Assembly (NCBI GenBank): GCA_024232965.1
Contig: JACKQF010000004.1
Span: 310,001-374,000 of the forward strand
Origin: Verrucomicrobiaceae bacterium
Lineage (GTDB): Bacteria > Verrucomicrobiota > Verrucomicrobiia > Verrucomicrobiales > Verrucomicrobiaceae
Direction of reading: 5' to 3'
Length of the DNA: 64,000 nt
This document shows positions 8,643-17,700 of the stretch, piece after piece. The stretch's first letter is position 1. Every line of letters starts with the position of its first letter. Both the position numbers and the translations under genes were made by a program. Under the pieces are notes generated by a model. That model was not told where the DNA came from. It saw only the letters and a list, made by a program, of their open reading frames with translations, and did no database searches.

Positions 8643-10265
8643 GTGACCGTCCCTCCCAATCGCCCCTTTCTCCTGCCACTGCGCCTGATCGCAGTCGGTG
8701 GCGTGCTGGCGTGTGCGGTGCTGTCCCAGGCAAATCTGGGGCCGGACGCCTATACGCGGTTGCTGGCCTGGCTGCCGCTGACCGTGGCGGATGGGTCGGT
8801 GGTGGGTGGCGATCTGGTGTGGCAGACCCTGCGGTCGGGTTTTGTGCTGGGCATCGCCCTGGGCCTTGCGCATCTGGCATCGCTGGCGCTGACGCTGATT
8901 GTGGATCGCACGGGGTCGGTGGGCCGCGGTCTGGCGGGCGTGCTTTTTGCCGCGATCGCCTTTATCCCCATCGCGGCGCTGAGCTGGGGTTTTGTCGGCT
9001 GGTGGATCGGTCTGCAGCACGGCAGCATCGAGACGCTGCTGGGCTATACGCCGCCCCCTGGAAAAGACACCGCCGCGCTGGCCATGGCTCGCCTGATCTG
9101 GCGCTGGGCGGCCCCCTGCCTGCTGCTGGCCCTGCCGCTGACGGGCTGGCTGGCGCTGCATCGCGGTCGGGATCTGGCGCAGTTGCGCGGGGATGTCTCC
9201 ATCCTGGGACTGCGAGCACGCGGGCTGCCGCCGACGTGGATTTTTTATCATCACATCCTGCCGAGGCTCTGGCCGATCTGGCGACGCGGTCTGGAGATCT
9301 GCGGGGTGATGGCCACGGCACTGATGCTGGTGGTGGAGGATGCGGTGCAGTTTCACGGAGTCGGTGCATCGATGCTGACCGCCGTCCGTGCGGGTGATGT
9401 GCCGGCGATGGCGCAGGGGCTGTATGCGGTCTTTTGGACCGCTGCGGTAGGTTGCGCGGTGGTGGGCTTTGTGGAGCGTCGCGATCCCTGGCGCGCCGCG
9501 ATGGCCGCTGCCCGCCCCAAGGAGGTCCGGACGACTTCGGATCGGTCGTGGCTAGCTGGTCTGGCTGTGGTGGCCGTGGTCGCGATGGCCGCGTGGTGGC
9601 TGGGCTCCCGCCTGAGCGCCACGCCGTGGGCAGTCGAGTTGGTGCAGCGCATGGGCGCGCTGGCACCCGTCATGGGGACCGATCTGGAGGCGACGTTCGC
9701 CGCGCTGGGATTAGCGGCCTGCGGCGGGTTGATTTTTGGAGCGCTGCGTTCCACCCCCATCGGCGGACTGCCGCGCAGTCTGGCGCTGTCCGAAACGATC
9801 GTCTGGCTGCCGCTTCTGGCCGCCTGGCCGGCCCTGGCGGCTTTGGCCAAAACGTATGGATTACCAGACTACGCCTGGCTGGCCCTAGCCGCGCTGGGAT
9901 GGGTGGTGACGCGACTGGACAGCGCCTGGGCCGCCGCGAGCTCTGCCCGCCACGTGGAGGGCGCCAAGGCCCTGGGACAGCGACCCGTGCCGACCTTTTT
10001 TATCCATGTCCTGCCGTCCATGATTTGGCCCTGGCTGCTGGCCATTTTTGACATGCTGCCCTGGCTCTGGGTAGGGCGGATCTGGATCACCAGCGTCGTT
10101 CCCGGCACCGACCCGCAAGCCTCGCTAGGTGCCCAGGTGGCCGCCGCGCAGGGGCAGATCCTGACCCGACCCGAGGACCTGCTACCAGCTACTCTGGTAG
10201 CGGTGCTTTGTGCCTTGTGCCTCGCCTTGCCTTCGCGCATCCTGCGCAGCCTCCGCCCCGACTGA
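8643..10265 (+). CDS. ABC transporter permease, two fused permease domains
   Basis: Integral membrane protein of 540 residues with about ten to twelve hydrophobic segments. Two EAA-loop-like motifs, the contact sites for the ATPase, are visible: LGLRARGLPPTWIFYHHIL near residue 190 and EGAKALGQRPVPTFFIHVL near 440. This shows two permease halves in one chain, corresponding to separate OppB and OppC subunits in ordinary peptide transporters. It lies between the binding protein (15 nt gap) and the ATPase (23 nt gap), so a single operon is very likely. GTG start. The fused permease plus one ATPase gene gives a complete importer if the ATPase works as a homodimer. Confidence 0.8.
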   Translation: MTVPPNRPFLLPLRLIAVGGVLACAVLSQANLGPDAYTRLLAWLPLTVADGSVVGGDLVWQTLRSGFVLGIALGLAHLASLALTLIVDRTGSVGRGLAGVLFAAIAFIPIAALSWGFVGWWIGLQHGSIETLLGYTPPPGKDTAALAMARLIWRWAAPCLLLALPLTGWLALHRGRDLAQLRGDVSILGLRARGLPPTWIFYHHILPRLWPIWRRGLEICGVMATALMLVVEDAVQFHGVGASMLTAVRAGDVPAMAQGLYAVFWTAAVGCAVVGFVERRDPWRAAMAAARPKEVRTTSDRSWLAGLAVVAVVAMAAWWLGSRLSATPWAVELVQRMGALAPVMGTDLEATFAALGLAACGGLIFGALRSTPIGGLPRSLALSETIVWLPLLAAWPALAALAKTYGLPDYAWLALAALGWVVTRLDSAWAAASSARHVEGAKALGQRPVPTFFIHVLPSMIWPWLLAIFDMLPWLWVGRIWITSVVPGTDPQASLGAQVAAAQGQILTRPEDLLPATLVAVLCALCLALPSRILRSLRPD

Positions 10266-10288
10266 AATTCCCCGCCCCCTCCACCGCT

Positions 10289-11173
10289 ATGGAATCCGCA
10301 ACGCCCGCATCCCCCGCCCCCAGCGCCAGTCCGCTGCTGAAGATCCGCAATCTGCGCATCGCCTTCCGCCGCTACGGGGCCGATCCCGCCGAAGCCGTGC
10401 GTGGCATTGACCTGGATCTCAACAGCGGCGAATCGCTGGCGATCGTCGGAGAAAGCGGCAGCGGCAAGAGCGCCACCGCGCTGTCCCTATCGCGGCTGTT
10501 GCCAGAGCCGCCCGCCCTGATCGAAGCGGATGAGCTGAGCCTCGCCGGACACGACATCCTGAAAATGAACGACCGCGCCCTGCGGAAAGTCAGGGGCAAA
10601 GAGATCGCCTACGTCTTCCAGGAGCCTACGACCTCCCTGAATCCCGTCCTGACCGTCCGCACTCAAATCGGCGAGGCCCTGGCCCTGCACCGCCCCGAGA
10701 TCAAAGATCGCGACGCAGAAATCGTACGTTGGCTCTATAAAGTAGGCATCACGGAGCCGGAAAAGCGCCTGCGCTCCTACCCACACGAGTTGAGCGGCGG
10801 GATGCAGCAGCGCGTCATGATCGCGATGGCCCTGTGCTGCCAGCCCAAGCTCCTGATCGCGGACGAGCCCACCACGGCGCTCGATGTGACCATTCAAAAG
10901 CAGATCATGGACCTCCTCGTCGATCTGCGTGCCAGCCTGAACATGAGCCTGATCCTCATCACCCACAACCTCGGCATCGTGGAAGACGTGGCGGATCGCA
11001 TCGCCGTCATGTTCCGGGGCAAAATCGTAGAGACCGGTCCAACCAAAGAGATTTTGGCCAACCCGCAGCACCCTTACACCCAGGCGCTACTAGAGTGCGT
11101 GCCGCGGATGGGATCCAAGCGGCCAAGATTGCACGCCATCGATTACGCAGAGATCGAGCGGGCTTTGGGCTGA
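10289..11173 (+). CDS. ABC transporter ATP-binding protein (OppD/DppD-like)
   Basis: Cytoplasmic ATPase of 294 residues from the ATG at 10289; earlier in-frame starts would overlap the permease gene. It has Walker A GESGSGKSA, Q-loop YVFQEPTTSLNP, signature LSGGMQQR, Walker B LLIADEPT and the switch histidine in ILITHNLG, so all catalytic motifs are intact. The HPYTQALLECVPR stretch near the end is the oligopeptide/dipeptide transporter C-terminal extension. It powers the fused permease upstream. No second ATPase (OppF) gene follows; the next gene is ilvB after a 187-nt gap. Confidence 0.92.
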   Translation: MESATPASPAPSASPLLKIRNLRIAFRRYGADPAEAVRGIDLDLNSGESLAIVGESGSGKSATALSLSRLLPEPPALIEADELSLAGHDILKMNDRALRKVRGKEIAYVFQEPTTSLNPVLTVRTQIGEALALHRPEIKDRDAEIVRWLYKVGITEPEKRLRSYPHELSGGMQQRVMIAMALCCQPKLLIADEPTTALDVTIQKQIMDLLVDLRASLNMSLILITHNLGIVEDVADRIAVMFRGKIVETGPTKEILANPQHPYTQALLECVPRMGSKRPRLHAIDYAEIERALG

Positions 11174-11276
11174 TTTTTGTTACTTTCGGAATCGGTCACC
11201 CCTGACCGAGTCCGAAACACAGCAATAATTGACCATTTTCAAAGCACCGGAGGCGGCAAACGATGACACTTTCCTC

Positions 11277-11305
11277 AAAATCACCACTTTTTGAGTTGTG
11301 ATTTT
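11277..11305 (+). promoter_or_regulatory. inverted repeat in the ilvB leader
   Basis: Perfect 8-bp inverted repeat AAAATCAC / GTGATTTT separated by 13 nt (CACTTTTTGAGTT), 55 bp before the ilvB start. It could be an operator or a leader hairpin; it lacks the GC content of an intrinsic terminator. The surrounding leader (11174-11360) is more AT-rich than the flanking genes. Confidence 0.4.
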
Positions 11306-11360
11306 GCCGATTCGTGGAAAGTTCGGGTCGAAATCATCAATTTTCACCCAAACACCCCAC

Positions 11361-13088
11361 ATGAGCACCCCAAACATGGATGGCGCACAGGCGCTGATCA
11401 AAACCCTGGCTGATCTCGGCATCGAGTACGTCTTCGGCTATTCCGGCGGAGCCGCCATCCCGATCTTTGACGCCCTGCAGACCGTGAAGACGGACATGAA
11501 GTTCGTTCTCGTGCGTCACGAGCAGGGGGCGGTTCACATGGCGGATGGTTACGCCCGTGCCACCGGCAAGCCCGCTGTGGTGCTCGTCACCTCCGGCCCT
11601 GGCGCTGGGAACACCGTCACCGGCATCATGACCGCGCAGATGGATAGCGTGCCGATGATCATTCTTTGCGGCCAGCAGGTGACCTGGATGCTCGGCAAGG
11701 ATGCCTTCCAGGAGGCGGACATTTTCAACATCACCTCCCCGGTGGTGAAGCACAACTTCCTGGTGAAGGACTCCAACGCGCTGCCCCGCATCGCCAAAGA
11801 AGCCTACCACATCGCCACCACCGGTCGCCCCGGACCCGTGCTGATCGATATTCCAAAGGACATCAGCCAAGGCCCCTTCACCGGCACCTTTGATGAGCCG
11901 ATGGATCTGCCCGGCTATCACCCCGAAGAAAATTTCAAGATTGATCAGGCGAGCATCCAAGAAGCTGCCCGCTTGATCGCTGGAGCCAAGCGCCCCGTGA
12001 TCCTCGCCGGTCAGGGCGCCATGATCGCCCGTGCCGCCAAGGAACTGCTGACGCTGGCTGAAACCCTCGGCTGCCCGGTCACCACGACGCTGTTGGGCAA
12101 AGGCGTCTTCCCGGAAACGCACCCGCTTTCCCTGGGGATGCTGGGCATGCACGGCACCGCCTACGCTAATAAAGCCATCTGCGAGGCTGACCTGATCTTC
12201 AACGTGGGCTCCCGCTTCGATGACCGAATCATCGGCAAGCCGCACATGTTCGGCCGCAACGCCAAACTCATCCACATCGACATCGACGCGGCGGAGTTCA
12301 ACAAGATGATCAAGGTGGACGTGACGATCAAAGGCGATGCCAAGGCCGCGCTCAGCGATCTGCTTCCGCTCGTCGAAAAACTGCCAACCGAAGACTGGCT
12401 GGCCCATCTCGACGGCTACAAGAAGAAGTTCCCGCTCGGCTACAAGAAGCAGGGCGGTCTGCGCATGCAGCAGGTCATCGATGAATTGTACAACCTCACC
12501 AAGGGTAAGGCCATCATCTCCACAGACGTGGGCCAGCACCAAATGTGGGCCGCACAGTTCTATAAGAACGACGAGAGCTACCACTGGCTCAGCTCCGGCG
12601 GTGCCGGCACTATGGGCTTCGGATTCCCTGCTGCCATCGGTGCGCAGCTCGCCTGCCCAGACAAGACGGTCGTGTCCATCTCTGGCGACGGCGGTTTCCA
12701 GATGACCCTGTTTGAACTCGCCACCGCTGCGATCCACAAGCTGCCTATTAAGATCCTCATCCTGAACAACAGCTACCTCGGCATGGTGCGCCAGTGGCAG
12801 GAGCTGTTCTTTGAGAACCGCGAGAGCGGCGTGGACCTGATCGGCAACCCCGATTTCGTGAAGCTCGGCGAGGCCTACGGCATCAAGGGCTGGCACATCC
12901 GCCGTCCGGCAGATGTGGAGCGCATCCTGCAGCAGGCCCTCGATTACAACGACGGCCCCTGCATCATCGAAGCGGAGTGCATCAAGTATGAGAACGTCTT
13001 CCCAATGATCCCAGCGGGTGCCGCGCTCGAAGACATGCTCACTGAAGCGCCGAAAACGAAGATGGAAAAGCCGACCGGTTCTACCTGA
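11361..13088 (+). CDS. ilvB: acetolactate synthase large (catalytic) subunit
   Basis: Thiamine-diphosphate enzyme making 2-acetolactate or 2-aceto-2-hydroxybutyrate, the first common step of valine, leucine and isoleucine synthesis. The N-terminal TPP-binding domain has FGYSGGAAIPIFDAL and the catalytic-glutamate region VLVRHEQGAVHMADG. The central domain contains ILAGQGAMI, and the C-terminal TPP-Mg domain has SGDGGFQM with NNSYLGMVRQWQ, the conserved metal/TPP motif. Start set at the ATG 11361 (MSTPNMDGAQAL); a GTG 63 nt earlier would place the start inside the leader inverted repeat. The regulatory subunit gene lies downstream but is separated by a methyltransferase gene. Confidence 0.96.
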   Translation: MSTPNMDGAQALIKTLADLGIEYVFGYSGGAAIPIFDALQTVKTDMKFVLVRHEQGAVHMADGYARATGKPAVVLVTSGPGAGNTVTGIMTAQMDSVPMIILCGQQVTWMLGKDAFQEADIFNITSPVVKHNFLVKDSNALPRIAKEAYHIATTGRPGPVLIDIPKDISQGPFTGTFDEPMDLPGYHPEENFKIDQASIQEAARLIAGAKRPVILAGQGAMIARAAKELLTLAETLGCPVTTTLLGKGVFPETHPLSLGMLGMHGTAYANKAICEADLIFNVGSRFDDRIIGKPHMFGRNAKLIHIDIDAAEFNKMIKVDVTIKGDAKAALSDLLPLVEKLPTEDWLAHLDGYKKKFPLGYKKQGGLRMQQVIDELYNLTKGKAIISTDVGQHQMWAAQFYKNDESYHWLSSGGAGTMGFGFPAAIGAQLACPDKTVVSISGDGGFQMTLFELATAAIHKLPIKILILNNSYLGMVRQWQELFFENRESGVDLIGNPDFVKLGEAYGIKGWHIRRPADVERILQQALDYNDGPCIIEAECIKYENVFPMIPAGAALEDMLTEAPKTKMEKPTGST

Positions 13089-13120
13089 TCGACCCAACGT
13101 TCCAAAGGCACGCCACGTAA

Positions 13121-13939
13121 ATGACAACTAACACTGTTATCAGCGGCGACGCGCTGGAGGAACTCAAAAAGCTGAAGGCAGGAACCGTGCAAGCGGTCAT
13201 CGCCGATCCACCCTACTACAACGTTCTCGAAGATGAAGCTTGGGACACCCAATGGAAGACCCCTGCGGAGTACCTCGAATGGTGCGATGCCTGGGTGGCA
13301 GAGAGCATCCGCGTCCTGCGCGATGACGGGCTCTGCTTCATCTTTGGGCAACTAGGCAAACGCGAACACGCCTTCATTCACCTCATGTCACGCCTCTCGC
13401 AGCAGCATCAATTTCACGATCTCATCATCTGGGATCGTGCGGTGGGCTACAATGAGCGGCGCGATAGCTTCACCCCGCAGTACGAGATGATCCTGGTACT
13501 GCGCAAGGGAGACGAAGTGAAGTTCAAGAAGGACGCCGTGCGCATCCCCTACGATGCTGCGACCATTGAGACCTACCTCAAGGACAGGCGTTACAAAGAC
13601 CCGGCTGCACGCCGAGCCCATCTGGAGAAAGGAAAATTCGCCACGAACATCCTGCGCGTGCCCAGTTTGAAGGGAGCGTCGAAAGAGAAGTGCGGACACC
13701 CCAGCCAGAAGCCCATTGATCTGATTGAGAAACTCGTCGCCTGCTCCACAGATGAAGGCGACCTCGTCCTCGATCCATTCCTCGGTTCCGGCACCACCGC
13801 CGTCGCCGCCCAGAGACTCAATCGCCAATGGATCGGCATCGAACGCGATGAACGCTACATTGCCATCACCCAAGAGCGACTGAAGACCGATTTGCAGGCC
13901 GAGCAAGACCACCTCTTAGCCAGCGCTGCCCAAAACTGA
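13121..13939 (+). CDS. DNA adenine-N6/cytosine-N4 methyltransferase (DPPY type)
   Basis: Protein of 272 residues with the amino-methyltransferase catalytic motif DPPY at residues 29-32 and the S-adenosylmethionine-binding motif DPFLGSGT at 218-225. This order (catalytic motif first) is that of beta-class enzymes. The GHPSQKP stretch before motif I is also typical. The region between (about 100-190) would hold the target-recognition part; the sequence recognised cannot be deduced. No restriction endonuclease gene is adjacent, so it looks like an orphan methyltransferase. It sits between ilvB (32-nt gap) and ilvN (36-nt gap), all on one strand, so it is probably co-transcribed with them. Codon use looks like that of its neighbours. 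Confidence 0.9.
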   Translation: MTTNTVISGDALEELKKLKAGTVQAVIADPPYYNVLEDEAWDTQWKTPAEYLEWCDAWVAESIRVLRDDGLCFIFGQLGKREHAFIHLMSRLSQQHQFHDLIIWDRAVGYNERRDSFTPQYEMILVLRKGDEVKFKKDAVRIPYDAATIETYLKDRRYKDPAARRAHLEKGKFATNILRVPSLKGASKEKCGHPSQKPIDLIEKLVACSTDEGDLVLDPFLGSGTTAVAAQRLNRQWIGIERDERYIAITQERLKTDLQAEQDHLLASAAQN

Positions 13940-13975
13940 TTACCGATTACAGACCCCTGACCCCAGAAACCCGCC

Positions 13976-14521
13976 ATGTCCGACCGCATCCCCGCCACTA
14001 CCGACAAGAAGCCTGCCCCTCAGGCAGACATCATCAACATCCACACGCTGAGTGTGTACGTGAACAACCAACCCGGTGTCCTAGGTCGCATCTGTGCCGT
14101 GTTCAGCCGCCGTGGGTTCAACATCGAATCTCTGGTGGTTTCGCAAACGCGTGACCCCAAATTCAGCCGAATGACCATTGGCATCAGCGGCCACCCCGAA
14201 GGGTTGCACCAGATCATCATGCAGGTGAACAAACTGATCGATGTCATTCACTGCACCGAGCACACCGACCGCGATGCAGTCGTGAAGGAGATGGCGCTGA
14301 TCAAGATCCACACTGGCCCAGAGCAACGCACAGAGATCCTCCAGATCATTGAGCACTACTCCGGCAAGACGGTGGACCTTCAGGAGGACAGCCTGATCTG
14401 CATGATCTCCGGCAACACTGACAAGGTCGATGCCGCCGTGCGCATGCTGAGCAAATTCGACATCATCGAAACCGTTCGCACCGGCAAAGTGGTGATGGCC
14501 CGCGGCCTCGGCGAGACCTAA
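13976..14521 (+). CDS. ilvN: acetolactate synthase small (regulatory) subunit
   Basis: Regulatory subunit of 181 residues for the ilvB product. It opens with an N-terminal ACT domain (about 23-100), including NNQPGVLGRICAVFSRRGFNI, the fingerprint where the feedback-inhibiting branched-chain amino acid binds, followed by the C-terminal domain that activates the catalytic subunit (TGKTVDL-like and DSLICMISGNTDKVDA). Its length is normal for the stand-alone bacterial form. A strong intrinsic terminator lies 22 nt after the stop, ending the ilvB-methyltransferase-ilvN unit. Confidence 0.95.
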   Translation: MSDRIPATTDKKPAPQADIINIHTLSVYVNNQPGVLGRICAVFSRRGFNIESLVVSQTRDPKFSRMTIGISGHPEGLHQIIMQVNKLIDVIHCTEHTDRDAVVKEMALIKIHTGPEQRTEILQIIEHYSGKTVDLQEDSLICMISGNTDKVDAAVRMLSKFDIIETVRTGKVVMARGLGET

Positions 14522-14543
14522 TCGCGACGCGATTTTTCCACTC

Positions 14544-14583
14544 AAAGCCTGACGGAGCACCTTCCGCGACGTCAGGCTTTTTT
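14544..14583 (+). terminator. intrinsic terminator of the ilv unit
   Basis: Perfect 11-bp stem AAAGCCTGACG / CGTCAGGCTTT with a 15-nt loop, ending in a run of six T (14578-14583). It lies 22 nt beyond the ilvN stop on the same strand. Confidence 0.9.
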
Positions 14584-14738
14584 GTGTCCAAACAGAAATC
14601 CACCGACAACAATGGGAGCGTTGTTTCTGCCGCTAAACGGGCACTCGCAGCAAATCCTCACCGCAGCCACTTGCATCGTATGACAGGGCTAGACAGTGGG
14701 GGGCGCCAACCGATCCGTTCGGTGAGCACCCATGCACA

Positions 14739-17700
14739 TCAAGGTTCTGGATCCGGTGGTGGAGGCGGCGGCACGGCTTCAAAAACGACCTGACCGGAGA
14801 AGGTTCGAGTATTGGTTGCGGTCTCGCCCAACACGGTCGGCAACTTCGGCAAGAGGAAGTAGCCATAGGCCTTGTCACCCGTGGCGTCGCGTACGATCTG
14901 CCCCTGGAAAGTCACCTTGCGGGTAATGAACTTTGTGGCGGTAATATCCATTGGATCAGGATCAACCAACGTAAAGCTGCCAGTCATCGTGCCTTTCGCT
15001 GCCACCACCGCCAGAGTCGTCTTGCGCGGATTCAGCGGGCCACCGGCCAGAGGCATGATGATCTTGCTCTTAGCCGCGACGGTCAGGACGACATCAGGGA
15101 CTGGCCCTGGGCTTTCAACATATCCTTCTGTGAAGCTAAGCATCGCACCATCCAAAGCGAGCGGATCCAACCCAAGGATGATGTTAGGTGCCACTGGCGC
15201 CGTGTAGCGCGCGCCCACCACCGTCAGCTCCAGCGGAGCAAACCCGAGGCGATAAATGCGCTCCTTCGGATTTGTAGAGGCCGGACGCCACCAGCTAAGA
15301 GCGCCAGACAGCGTATTGCTCTCTGGGACGACGTCAGCAACCACAGCCATTGCACCAACGATTGAGCCCAAGCTCGGCGCCTTATAAAGGGTCTTGAAGA
15401 TAGCAACTTGGCCATCAGGACCGAGGAAGGTAGCACTGGTGTAAGCCGTACCATCAGCCAACTTCCCTGCGACTGTGAGGGCTGCCGTCGTTGGATTGAC
15501 AGTGAAAGCGCCGAAGCCGGTGCCCTGCGGAATGTCTTCGTTAGCGGCGGTGCCTTGGTAGTCATCTGGGATGTTCAAACCAAAGGTGAAGTTCCCAACA
15601 GGAGCCACCGTTCCTGCGAACACCGTCGCAGGTGCCGCCTTGCTCCAAATGTTGCGCCAGCCGTTGAAGGGCAACGAAAACGTGCCGTCAGTGATGCTAC
15701 CGTCGATCATAAAGTTCGTGTCCCGATCCAATTTGAAGGACACAACAAGGGGGGAGGCCCCTTTGCGGACAACGGTCGCAGAACCGAGGGCATAGCGCTG
15801 ATTATTCACGTCTGCATTCAGGATACCCTTGAAGGCGTATGACGTGGTGCCCAAGACAAACTTGCCAGAGTAGGTGCCCTTGACCGTTGTCGTCATGTCA
15901 ATGCGACCACCGAGGTTGGCATTCAGCACAGCGTGACGAGGAAGCACCCCAACGTACGAACCAATGTGATTTCCTGGAAGCGAAGTGACTGTCAGGTTCA
16001 CCGGCACTGAGACGGAACCCTTGGAATTGCTGGCAGTAATCGTGACCAGGAATGGTGTCGCTTTCGAAAGAGTCGGCTTGCCGCTGATCAGACCAGTCAA
16101 AGGATTGATCGTTAGCCCTGCGGGCAAACCAGTGGCTTTGTAAGCCGTCGGTGTCTGGTAGCTAGCAGCAGCGACGGGGACCTGGTAGCTGTAGGTGCCA
16201 CTGACGATCGCCGCAGGCAAATCCGAGTTCGGGAAGAGAAGGATCGTCGGAGCACGGTCAAAGACCGTGATCGTCGTTGCACCACTCACCGCAGCTCCGC
16301 CCTGCCCGGTAACCACACAGGTATAGACACCAGTGTTGTTGGTCTGGAGAGAATTGATGGTGTACGAGCTCCCAGTCGCCCCTGGAATATTGACGCCATC
16401 CTGACGCCACTGGAACTGTAGCCCTGTTGGAGCAGCGGTGGTTGTCAGCGTCGTCTTGGTCCCATAGGCCAGCACCAGCGCCTTGTCCCCGCCCTTCACG
16501 ACACCAAGCTGAACAGGAGAGGTGGTGACCGTATATTTTGTTCCGAGGAAGTAGTTCGTTAGCACGCAGGTGTAGGTGCCGGCCAAGGTCGTAGTGGCTG
16601 CCGGGATGGTAAGAGTCGGCCCGGTTGCTCCAGCCACGTTCACATTGTTCTTCTTCCACTGGTAAGTGAGGGTCGCCTGCCCATTACCCACAACCGTGAA
16701 GGCGGCAGGCGCACCCTCTACCACCATCTTGCTGGAGGGTTGAGTGACAACCTGCACAGGGCCTACGTTCGGAATGGTAAGGGCGGCACTGCCGCTAGTG
16801 ACGGTGCCCACAGGGTTCGTAATAATGCAACGATAGGTCCCCATCGTGGAGACGGAGGCCGTGACCGCGTAGACGCTGTTGGTAGCACCAGCGATATCTA
16901 CTCCGTTCAACTGCCACTTGTAGGTGATGGGGGCCGTGCCGGTGACAGTCACACTGAACTCCGTATCTGCACCTTCGGAGACAAGTTGAGTTTGCGGCTG
17001 GGTAACGATCACGATTGGCACATTCACCGACAATGTAGCCACTTGGCTTCCTACCGTGCCGTTCTCGTTTGTAACGACGACATCGTAGCCCCCTTCCGCT
17101 GCCTTCGCCACGTTCGTCAGCACCAGGGTTCTGCCAGTAGCACCGTTAATGACCGAGCCGTTCTTGCGCCATTGGTATGAGGGGCTGGAACCCACCACCG
17201 TGACGCTAAACGTCACGGTGCTGCCTGGATTCACAGTCTGCGATTGCGGATGTGTCGTGATGGTTGGTGCAGCTCCTGCAAGCGCGATTTCAACAACTTG
17301 TAGAATCCCAAGAGTAGCAAACTGGGAGACGTTCCAACGGAACTGGTCCCCGAGGATAGGCAAATTCAAACCAAAGCCAGACTCGCCTCCAGAGCGTAGG
17401 TCTGGCCCCACATTGATCGAGGAGTTAACGGCCAGCCAGTCGAACAGGTTAAAAATATCTCCTGCCCGTGGATTGTAGCCATTGAGCACCACATCAAACA
17501 CGGCGCCTGCCGCGATAGTGGCATTGCCGTTGACGACGACTTGGTCATGCTGAGATGAGGTGATCGGGTCCGTCAGGGCGTTGCCGTAGAGGGTGTCCAC
17601 ATTCGCCAGATCCGCCGCCGTGAGCATGTCGTAGGCGGTGAAGGATGGCTGCTGAATCTGAAGAGTAGTCACAGAGCCACTGCTAAAGAGCAAGTCACCA

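Noticed and set aside
11337..13127. 596-codon open frame antisense to ilvB
   Set aside because: It is a shadow of a strongly conserved gene on the other strand; it has no domain or signal of its own.
13121..13939. Restriction-modification system
   Set aside because: Neighbours are ilvB and ilvN; no endonuclease or specificity gene is adjacent, so only an orphan methyltransferase is supported.
14584..14738. Small gene between ilvN and the giant gene
   Set aside because: A 69-codon frame overlaps the terminator's T-run and the end of the giant gene and has no protein-like pattern.
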